Assembly (NCBI GenBank): GCA_003586115.2
Contig: QVOM02000057.1
Coordinates: 5,857,461-5,921,460, forward strand
DNA from: Salvator merianae
Lineage: Eukaryota > Chordata > Lepidosauria > Squamata > Teiidae
DNA: 64,000 nucleotides
Direction of reading: 5' to 3'
Shown piece by piece: positions 34,101-64,000 of this stretch (the first letter of the stretch is position 1; each line of letters starts with the position of its first letter). The notes below the pieces were generated by a model. It was given only the letters and a program-made list of their open reading frames with translations. It did not search any database and was not told the origin of the DNA. A program made the position numbers and the translations under genes.

Positions 34101-35647
34101 GTGCAGGCATGCACACATAATCGTGAATACGTGTGTGCCCATGCACGAACACATCATCTACAGTCAATTTTATGAAGCTCTGCTGTTACTATTTTGGGTC
34201 CGCGCTCCAAGGACTGGTCTTATGTACTTATTAACGATTTGGATGAAAGAACAGAAAATTTCAAGGAACATGTGTCTGACAGCTGACAGTGCCAGCAGCG
34301 GTCAGGCAGGGGTGGGGGAAGTCTGTTGTATTTAACAGGCTGTCTGGAGAACGGGATTAGAAACATTAAACTGGAGAAGCTTGGTGGAGTGGTGCCAAAA
34401 CGATGATAAGGCTAAATCTCGTATTGAGAGGGAGGGCAGGAGAGGGCCAGAAAGCACTCGTAAAGTGCTTAAATGCCCAAATATATATTCCTTCCCGGGC
34501 TGATCAGCAAAGGATTCTTTAGGGATTGGGAACAGGATGGCGCAACAGCAGAAGACCAACTAATACAAAAGAGAGAACCTAAACTATATTTTTTTGAGGT
34601 TCGGGAGGAAAATCCATCTATTAAAGCCACGGTGGGGAGATTGGTTTTCTTCCTGGGCCATTTATTCTAATTTCACCTGACCCTGGGAAAATGCAGGATG
34701 GGCGTCCTTGGAATTCAGAAGTTCTGGCGCTTAGGTGGGTTCTGTATTAGAGATGTGCAGAATCCGATTCGCGTTTGGAAATTCGATTGCATATTTCGCA
34801 TTCGCGGATATGCGCGCCGAAACGAAAACACGGCTTTTCGCATTCCCAAAACTTCAATTGGATGAGATGAGACCAGTCTCCTGGTTGCAAAAACAAACAA
34901 TGCGATCAGACATTTGTGTTTCACTGTGTTTTTGCTCATGGAAAGAGCTTCTTTTTTGCAAACACAAATGTGAAAAAAAAACCCTGTTTTTCGAATAAAA
35001 AGTTTGACGACGAGACAAGCAAACGGGTTTTCGCTTCAATGGTGAAGCGAACGCATGACTTTCATCCATGCATATCCCTGTTCCTTATATCAGGGGTTGC
35101 AAACATTTGGGGGTCCATGGGACTGGTGGTGTTGTGAGTACCACCCCAGTGGCTCCTTCCTCCCAGGCAAAAATCAGAACCTTGTGTTCAAGATGGAGGA
35201 TCGGATACTAAGGTCTGGGCTTCAATTTCACTTCCTCCTCGACTTCAAACTGCCTCTCCCTTCTTTTCAGATACTTTTGCCAGTAAAGTCGCTGCCATCC
35301 AAGACCAGCACGCTGATGCCTCCATCGGCAATGTGACAGGCAGCAACGCAGTCAACGTCTTCCTGGGCATTGGAGTGGCTTGGACCATTGCTGCCGGCTA
35401 CTGGGCCAGCCAGGGCCAGCCATTTCGGGTACAGCCGGGCACACTGGCTTTCTCGGTTACCCTGTTTACCATCTTTGCCTTCCTTAGCATCGCTGTGCTC
35501 CTGTATCGGCGCCGGGCACCCATTGGGGGAGAACTGGGCGGTCCCCGAATGCCAAAAGCTCTTGCCACCCTTCTGTTCGTTAGCCTCTGGTTGATTTACA
35601 TCCTTCTAGCGGCTTTGGAGGCCTACTGCCATATTGAGGGCTTCTAA
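24290..35647 (+). CDS. SLC8A4: Na+/Ca2+ exchanger, most likely SLC8A4 (NCX4); complete coding region
   Basis: Six coding exons: 24290-26058 (acceptor at 24284), 29921-30027, 31021-31139, 32327-32426, 33078-33350 and 35271-35647 (TAA), 2745 nt, 914 aa, all phases consistent. It carries out plasma-membrane Na+/Ca2+ exchange. Residues 1-30 look like a signal peptide. The alpha-1 repeat contains MALGSSAPEILLS (144-156), and the XIP-like basic helix RRLLFYKYVQKKYRADK spans 258-274. CBD1 (about 400-520) has DDDIFEEDE (475-483). CBD2 starts at DDDHAGIFTF and crosses the exon 1-2 junction. Alpha-2 contains ALGTSVPD (783-790) and GNVTGSNAVNVFLG. The second coding exon (KIIDDEEYEKNK) resembles the NCX1 exon A type. 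NCX2 is the nearest alternative, but placement between PLCB3 and BAD/GPR137 favours NCX4, known from fish, amphibians and reptiles and absent from mammals. Only the paralogue name is in doubt. Confidence 0.9.
27178..27410 (+). repeat. MIR-like SINE, sense
   Basis: In SLC8A4 intron 1. B-box-like AGTTCGAATCCCCGCTCGGC, then GGTGACCTCCGGCCAATTGC, GGGCTGTTGTGCGGATAAAA and a TTTGGAGGAAA end: the sense order of a MIR-type element. Another copy lies at about 29700-29895. Confidence 0.6.
28381..28790. repeat. Two diverged tandem copies of a ~210-bp unit
   Basis: GTTCGCAGGCANGATCGTTC begins at 28381 and 28591. Both copies then carry GGGCTAGAAAA, GATTAGAGATGGGA, GAGAACACGAGGGCCACA and a TGTGAANGCA end. 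A related piece without the first part lies near 42290-42400, so the unit is an interspersed element. Confidence 0.6.
29340..29627. repeat. 4 x 72-bp minisatellite in SLC8A4 intron
   Basis: GCAGAGAGGG (with variants) recurs at 29344, 29416, 29488 and 29560, exactly 72 bases apart. Each unit carries TTCCAGGGATGGTGATTTCA and GCCTGAGG. As 72 is a multiple of three, the minus strand stays open as a 24-residue repeat. Confidence 0.9.
29700..29895 (+). repeat. MIR-like SINE, sense
   Basis: GGGTTCAAATCCCCATTTTG, GGTGACCAAGGGTGCCTCTT and GGGCTGTTGTAAGGACAAAA in MIR order. It ends about 25 bases before the acceptor of the second SLC8A4 coding exon (29921). Confidence 0.6.
31266..31494. mobile_element. 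Palindromic MITE-like element, AAGGGCCC termini
   Basis: Starts AAGGGCCC and ends GGGCCCTT. Its two halves are inverted copies (TCCAGTTTCGGTCCAC against GTGGACTGAAGCTGGA, and GTTAGATAATG against CATTATCTAAC). A second copy is at 41033-41243. Reads as a non-autonomous DNA transposon able to fold back; no clear target-site duplication found. Confidence 0.7.
31588..31770 (+). mobile_element. tRNA-derived SINE
   Basis: GAGTAATAGAGCAAACTCCC, CAGTTCAATCCCCAGCC, GGCAATGGCAAACCACTTCT and CCAAGAAAACTGCATAGA. Single sense copy in an SLC8A4 intron. Confidence 0.75.
33415..33770 (-). mobile_element. LINE 3' end, antisense
   Basis: Begins with the complement of the ATAAATAAATA tail and of the 3' end (TATCCTGCCCTTCACTGAGA, CCAGGGTGGGTTACA). 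It then runs back through GGAGGCTATTCCAAGGCCAG and GGCCACCACAGAGAAGGCCC. Same family as 20480-20985. Confidence 0.6.
34745..35085. mobile_element. Non-autonomous DNA transposon remnant (GGATGTGCA family)
   Basis: Starts TATTAGAGATGTGCAGAATC and ends in a complementary ATGCATATCCCTGTT. The inside is rich in TTCGCATTCGC. The second copy (57446-57750) starts TTAGGGATGTGCA and ends TGTGCACATTCCTGATA, so the ends are inverted repeats. Confidence 0.6.
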
Positions 35648-37446
35648 GGGATGAGTCCAGAATTGGTAGATTTGCTTTCAGGCTGCGGGTAGGGGCGAGC
35701 CCTGCCCGAACCTTGGGAGACAGACTTTAAAAAGGAGACCTTCTCCCCTGTCTAAGCTGGGGATCCTCTTCCTGGAGCAATAGGGGACACCTTCTCTTCC
35801 ACAGCTGCGAGGTAAAGACATTGCCTGAAGCGAGCCTGTAGTCAAATCCTGTGGTCAAAGGTGGAGGCAATAGTGGGGTAATTCCGAAAGGTACGGGGCC
35901 AACCACGGGCCAACCACTAAGCCCCACTTCCACAATGGACATAATACGGGGGCTCCCACCTTCCCATGCGGGAAATAATACATCTTATACTGCTTCCAAT
36001 GCCAGCCTGGGGGTGGGGAAGGAGAGAGAAAGTGTGTGTGAGAGAGATCTCCATCTACATGAATTAAAATACACAGACTAGCGGCAGGAAAAGATGGCTT
36101 CCGGTCTGCTCTCTCTATTCCTGTAAGCATTTATAGGAGGGGAGTCATGAGGTCTAATTCTTCCCCCATACAATTTCTCGGGATAGGGAGAGGGTGTCAG
36201 GTGTCACTGCTGATACATGCTCAGGTGTTGGGTGGGCCAGCCTAGGATTGCAGGCAAAAGGCAAAATCCGTGCGATCTTCCTGCTCCCCAAAGAATTGAG
36301 CAAGGATGGAGCGCTGGAAAAAGGCCCTTTCTCTGCCAGTTTATCTTGTTTCAAGCACAGTCAAATCTCTCGTGAAAATCTGCACTCTTTACAAAAAACA
36401 ACAACAAAAAACAGAACAGCACAAAATTCCCAAATAGCAAAAAACAAAAAAAAAGAAAGAAAAAGAAAAAGAAAGAACAACGGGAAGAGAAAGAAAAATA
36501 GGATGTTCCTCATTCCTTCTCTTCTCTGACTTACAACACCCTCGCAACTCACTGTTCTTCCATTCCATTACTCCTTCTAATGTACAGAAGCCAGATTTCT
36601 ATTTAGTGAGTTTTATTTTGCATACAAAAAGGAAAAAACAAAAACCAAGTTTATTTTATTTAAGAAAAGGAGCAACCCGACCCTTTGATGCCCGTTCGCC
36701 TGTCTGTCCCTTTTTTTTCCGTGTCCCTAAACGTGGGCGCTCTGTGTCCAGTGCTTCTGTTGCTGTCCCCTCCACTGACGTGGAGAAGGGGGAGACAGAG
36801 GCACATCCCATGTTCCCAGTCTGCACGGCGTGTCAGTGCAATCCGTACAATCCCGCGTCTCTGTAAGTCACCCCGTGTTCGTGCTTGCCGGTTCGTCTCC
36901 TGCCTGCTTGTTTGCTCGTGCCTGCCGTCCGCTTTCCGAATACCGCCCTTCCATCTGTGTCCCGTTGCCTGCAGTACTTTGAATACGGTTTCGTTTTGTG
37001 TCGTGTTGGTGTGTGCGCGCACGCGTGTGCATTTTTTTTTTTAAAAAAGAAAAGTTATTTAAAACTTGCTAGAGAAATTTTGTGCTTTATATAAAAAAAA
37101 AAAAGAAAAAAGAAAAACCAAAACCTTCTGGTTATTTTAAAGCAAGTTGGTGTTTGGGCTGCTGCTCGCTGGCCCTTTCTAAATTTAGAAGCCGAACAGG
37201 GTCAGGCTTCCTTGTCACTTGGATAGGTGACCACGTGGTAATACCAGACACTGAAGGTTGGCTTGCACAAGGGCAAGGGCAAACTGCTTCTGTACTGCTA
37301 CCGAGAAATAGCACAGGATGGTTGGGGCTGTCAGCAGAAGTCAAGCTCAGCAAGGCAGTTTCTTTACCATTCCTACTTTGGCGACTGGAGTAGTTGGGCC
37401 ACTCCGGTAAGGCACTGCTTATTTTCAAAGAATTCAAGAATCACGC
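35648..37446 (+). other. SLC8A4 3' flank / probable 3' UTR
   Basis: Follows the exchanger stop codon. A-rich runs (about 36395-36490 and 37085-37120) and a diverged SINE-like piece (about 37190-37345) are present. No gene was recognised. No canonical AATAAA was noticed before about 39196, so the transcript may be long. Confidence 0.4.
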
Positions 37447-38343
37447 ACTTTCCTGTGGACATTAACAAAACTGTTTTCTCACTGTCTTAAGAGTTCCAGA
37501 AGATTTCTGCTATCAAAATGCTACAGATCCGCTCAGGTAGCGCGTGGACTTTGACAGGGCAGTTCTCGAGTTGAAGGCACTAGATAGCCCCACGTTCTGT
37601 TTAGACATTCCCCTATGGAAGAGGAAGCCATCTTGCTCTGCAGACTGAATTTGGGGGAAGCCACAGGGTAAGCAAGGGCATATACAGCGCACACTTATCG
37701 GCTCGCTCTCAGGACTGTACTGTATAGAACGCCATGCAGATTCACAGCTGTATATTTACCCAGGTACATTCCGCTGTATGACCTTTTCTTCCATTTTCTT
37801 TTGTGTGGTGTTTGTGTGAGGTGAGTAGAAGTAGCCTCTTCATCCCTGATGCAGAAATGTAACTTTCAAGGGCCCCCAAGTTACCACTGGGTGGCAGTGA
37901 GTTTGGTTGAACACTTGATGGGTCTGTGGACATCTTGACCTGTTTTTAATAAGATCTCATAACTCTTCAAAAACATTTCAGGGTGTTCTCCTTTTTTCTG
38001 CTTCCCTGTCCTGCTGGGTTTTTTTCCCCTAGCCCTTCATTTGTACCCCCAAGTATGGGAGGTCTATACAGTACAGTCCTGAGAGCGAGCCGATAAGTGT
38101 GCACTGTATATGCCCTTGCTTACCCTGTGGCTTCCCCCAAATTCAGTCTGCAGAGCAAGATGGCTTCCTCTTCCATAGGGGAATGTCTAAACAGAACGTG
38201 GGGCTATCTAGTGCCTTCAACTCGAGAACTGCCCTGTCAAAGTCCACGCGCTACCTGAGCGGATCTGTAGCATTTTGATAGCAGAAATCTTCTGGAACTC
38301 TAAGACAGTGAGAAAACAGTTTTGTTAATGTCCACAGGAAAGT
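37447..38343. repeat. Large near-perfect inverted repeat (282-bp arms, 334-bp spacer)
   Basis: Left arm 37447-37728, right arm 38063-38343. The arms are reverse complements with a G/A difference (CAGCGCAC against GTGCACTG) and a one-base indel (CTTAAGAG against CTCTAAG). The rest I compared by eye matches. The spacer has no gene and contains a near-CTCF motif (37884-37898). No target-site duplication was found at the outer ends. It could be a transposon with long terminal inverted repeats or a recent inverted duplication. Confidence 0.93.
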
Positions 38344-38374
38344 ACTTGCCAGCAGTGTGTGGATAAACTGATAT

Positions 38375-38760
38375 ACCGCTTGTTTTATTTATTTATTTAT
38401 TTGCATTTTTATCCTGTCCTATTACCTAAAGGTATCAGGGCAGGTTACAGCAATAAAAAACAAATATAAAATGTACACACTAAAAACAGTAACGGGGCCT
38501 GAAAGTAGGGAGGGGAAGCCACTATAAAGATGCCTGATGGGGGGAGCGTGTTCCACAGTCCGGGGGGCCACCACTGAAAAGACCCTATCCTGGGTGCCTA
38601 CCCTTCTAGCTACTGAAGGTGGTGGTGGTGGTACAACCAGGAGGCTCATCTGCAGATTTTAAGTCCTTGCCCACATCAGCGCAATACCAGGCAACTGAGG
38701 AGCATCCAGCAAAGCTCTGGCTAGCTTAGTGTCATCTAACCTGGCCGGAATGATTCACTG
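38375..38760 (-). mobile_element. LINE 3' end, antisense
   Basis: TTTATTTATTTATTTGCAT then ATCCTGTCCTATTACCTAAA, CAGGGCAGGTTACAG and GGGGGGCCACCACTGAAAAG, the same order as at 33415-33770. It starts about 30 bases after the inverted repeat. Confidence 0.6.
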
Positions 38761-39195
38761 GTCCTCCCTGAGATTAAAAGTGGCACCCTGGCTGTACCAC
38801 TTCCGATTTCAGGTGGAACCTCACCACCTGGAACTGAGCCAAAATGACTGATGTTCCTCTAAGCCCAAGGGCGCTCAATTGCAGCCCTTCAGATATTCCT
38901 GAACAATGACTGCTGTCATTACACACCAAATCTCCATAGTTCAGGAACATCCTGAGCTAGCTTCTGCATTAAATTTTTTTAGACAAAAACCATTCTCTTT
39001 CCAGCTTCTCCTTCACCTCTGCGAAGACGGAAATGATGACATCAAATATCTTTTTGGAATTCTGCGTTGTCCAGATTTGACACGTTCAAGGCTTTGGACC
39101 CTTGTGGTGATGAGGATGGAGGGGCGGTTTGCAGGCGATGAAACGGGGCAACGCCGGGGCCAAAGGTTCCCATCCCGTCATCAAAGTTACTCTGT

Positions 39196-39201
39196 AATAA
39201 A
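39196..39201 (+). terminator. Candidate SLC8A4 polyadenylation signal
   Basis: AATAAA on the plus strand, about 3.5 kb after the exchanger stop and 130 bases from the proposed PLCB3 transcript end. Using it would place the inverted repeat in the 3' UTR. Position only. Confidence 0.25.
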
Positions 39202-39333
39202 GCTTAATCACCAAGGCTGACGGAAGGGGACATATCCATTCCCTCACCAACTCCCAGAATCTCACTCCTCTTCCAGGATTCCCTCAACCAGAGACGCCTC
39301 CAAAAAACAGGCACAAAGCAACCGGGTATTAAG

Positions 39334-39339
39334 TTTATT
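39334..39339 (-). terminator. Candidate PLCB3 polyadenylation signal
   Basis: TTTATT on plus reads AATAAA on minus, 950 bases after the PLCB3 stop codon. The sequence between has T- and A-rich runs and a CA microsatellite (39836-39900). Confidence 0.45.
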
Positions 39340-40285
39340 ACTTCAGTTAAAAACAAACAAACAAATAAAGAAGTAAAAGACAAGTGGAGGGGAATTACAT
39401 CGGGGGGCAGCCGGTCCCACTATATATGTGAGGAGAACAGGAGCTCCTCTTCTGTTCTTCGCCCGTGAGCCTCCCATAACTATTTCTTTTTTTGAAAAAA
39501 AACCATTCACAGTTCTCCTCACAAAAACCTCCCAGATGCGCTTAGGAGAGGAGAGACAGACAGACTCCTGAGGGAAAATGAAGGAGTTGTTGGTTTTCCC
39601 CTCACAAGATTTGTTCCCGTCCATCACACTGCAGTGCCCACCCCCGATAGCTTTTTTTTTTAATGAGGCAGACAATATGTCTATTTAAAATAGCCCTTTT
39701 TGCCCCCAAAATAGCCCTTTTTTGTCCCTTGTCTCCGTGAGAAAAGGGGAGGGGAGATAGGAGCACCCACTAAGCCCCCAATAGTGTATGAAAGAGGGTT
39801 CTCAAAAGCAGCTGTAGTACTCCTTTCTCTTTCTCTCACACACACACATGTATATACACACACAAACACACACGTGTGCACACACACACACACACACACA
39901 GAGGTGGGATTGGGTGGCAGGGCGCATTTGTGCTCATGAGGGCGTGAAAAACTGCGCAAGACTTCACCTCCGCTCCCCACCCAAGCCTTCCTCCAGCCTC
40001 AAACAGATGCCATTAGTTAACGTTTTTTTTAAAAAAAAATGTTAAAAAAATAAAACTTTTGTTCTTTCTGTTTTATAAAAAGGAGGAGAAAAAGAAGAGT
40101 AAAAGGGGAATAAAGAGAGAAAGAAGTGCTTTTAGTGTATTTTTCCCAACGTCCCTGCCTCGGACGCTTCCTTTTCCCGCCCCCCCAATGCGCCTTTGGA
40201 AGAGTGGCCAGGAGGGAGATTCTCTGGAGACGATTTCCACACGCTTTCCTTTCGCGGCCTCTGGACTCCCTCTTCTCTCCTGGCC

Positions 40286-62879
<22,594 letters not shown>

Positions 62880-63695
62880 CTATTGTGACAAAAGAGGAAG
62901 AAGAAAACGTTAGCACCCGTAGCATCTTTGAGCAACCAAGAACGGGAATCATTTCCAAAAGGCAAGTAAAGATCAAAAAGAGAAATACTTGATTTGCCCT
63001 TGTGTGGGACAATCCACCATCGGTATCTTAAGTTAAAGACCCAAATTTCTAGTCCTCAGACCATGAAATTCTCTGAGAAAATGGTGGGGAAAAACCCCTC
63101 AATGACCTTTCAGAGACAGCAACTACTTAACAATATTGTGCTTAGAAAGACACTTTATCTACCCAAGATCTGCTGTTCTGCAGCTGTTTTAGACTACAGT
63201 CTGCAACCCAAATATCCAAACTGGCAAACAGCAGGTCTATTCTGATTAGCAGCAATTTTCTGAGGGTTCCAGGCCAAGAAAAGCCCCCTCCTCGTCCATC
63301 TGGAGCTCCAGGAACATGAATCAGGGGTCCTTTCTGCAACTTCGCTGATTAGCTTTCGGTGTTTAGTGAAAGCGTCTTCATTCATACAGCCTTTTGGTAA
63401 TTAATTTTGGTCTGCTCGGCCCCATTTCATCCTTTTTAATCTTGCTTTTTTCTCCCTTGCATTTTACGCCGCTTGTTAACTAGCTTGGGGCCAACTTTGT
63501 GTATTTGTAGGACATTGTTCTCTTCTTGAATAATGGAATTGTATTATATTATATGCATGTGTGTGTGTATGCTAATAAGATAACAATAACCACAATAGTA
63601 ATGTGTTCTGCTCATAGGCACAGACAACCTACTTAATGAGTTAGCGGCAAAGGCTTGCCAAGATTTATCTTTTGAGAATAACAGGCCAAGATGTA
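62880..63695. other. PLCB3 intron, no exon recognised
   Basis: No PLC-beta sequence could be found in any frame between the first visible exon and the repeat at 63698. A TG/TA-rich run is near 63545-63570. Confidence 0.5.
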
Positions 63696-63697
63696 TC

Positions 63698-64000
63698 ATA
63701 AGAACGTAAGAATATCAGAGAAGCCCTGCTGGATGAGGCCATGGCCCACCTAGTCCAGCATCCTGTCTCACCCAGTGGCCCACCAATTGTTTTTGGGCAT
63801 CTCAAGCAGAAGAAGAAGGCAAAACCTTCACCTGCTCTCCACTCCCTGCATATGGCCTTTAGAGGCATCCTGCCTGCCTCTCCAACCTAGAGGAGGTACC
63901 CAGGCATCCATTCTAGTAGACATTGATACACCTGGCTCCAAGAATTAAGAGGAGCCCTGCTGGATCAGGCCACAGCCCATCCAGTCCAGCATCCTGTCTC
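63698..64000. repeat. CCCTGCTGGATCAGGCC repeat, longest copy with start of a second
   Basis: Runs from ATAAGAACGTAAGAATATCA through CCCTGCTGGATGAGGCCATG, AAAACCTTCACCTGCTCTCC, GGCATCCTGCCTGCCTCTCC and GAGGAGGTACCCAGGCATCC to about 63940. A second copy then begins and is cut by the window end. Confidence 0.8.

Noticed and set aside
24290..35647. Naming the exchanger SLC8A2 (NCX2)
   Set aside because: The protein is similar to NCX2, but NCX2 belongs beside other genes on the 19q13-type segment; the PLCB3/BAD/GPR137 location favours SLC8A4. Kept as the main alternative.

Overview
The window is vertebrate nuclear DNA, most likely from a squamate reptile. Genes are split by GT-AG introns. The spaces between exons are full of tRNA-derived SINEs, MIR-like SINEs, LINE 3' ends, palindromic DNA-transposon remnants and long microsatellites. 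One interspersed family, marked by the phrase CCCTGCTGGATCAGGCC, recurs about ten times; I associate it with squamates from memory and could not search it. Two assembly gaps (1270-1758 and 16702-17425) both fall in GC-rich, promoter-like sequence.

Five protein-coding genes could be assembled exon by exon with consistent splice phases. From left to right they are: the first coding exon of GPR137 (minus, 70-435); BAD (plus, 5612-7453, three coding exons, 150 aa, complete); an aldo-keto reductase (minus, 8370-10724, 296 aa in a two-exon model); a Na+/Ca2+ exchanger (plus, 24290-35647, six coding exons, 914 aa, complete); and the 3' half of PLCB3 (minus, 40286-62879, 19 unique coding exons, from the X-Y linker to the stop codon).

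PLCB3, BAD and GPR137 are neighbours in mammals too (human 11q13), in the same relative order and orientation. Here the reductase and the exchanger lie between PLCB3 and BAD. The exchanger is best read as SLC8A4 (NCX4), the fourth vertebrate NCX paralogue, which mammals lack, because its location fits the LTBP/SLC8A paralogon (2p22, 14q24, 19q13, 11q13). The exchanger would extrude Ca2+ at the plasma membrane, PLC-beta3 would raise Ca2+ through IP3, and BAD is a BH3-only apoptosis regulator. Their proximity is inherited synteny; nothing suggests an operon-like unit.

The most unusual features are structural. A 1.26-kb tandem duplication inside PLCB3 (43911-46440) copies two coding exons, and splicing in both pairs shifts the frame to an early stop. 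A nearly perfect inverted repeat has 282-bp arms (37447-37728 and 38063-38343) between SLC8A4 and PLCB3. Two sequences that fit a CTCF-type consensus, at 13003 (+) and 58221 (-), face each other across the SLC8A4-PLCB3 segment. A LINE remnant carries an in-frame 3 x 90-bp triplication, and a tRNA-derived SINE occurs as head-to-tail multimers.

I found no CRISPR array, prokaryotic element, phage or functional RNA gene. Long open frames outside the five genes are antisense shadows, simple-sequence frames or frames running through the N gaps.
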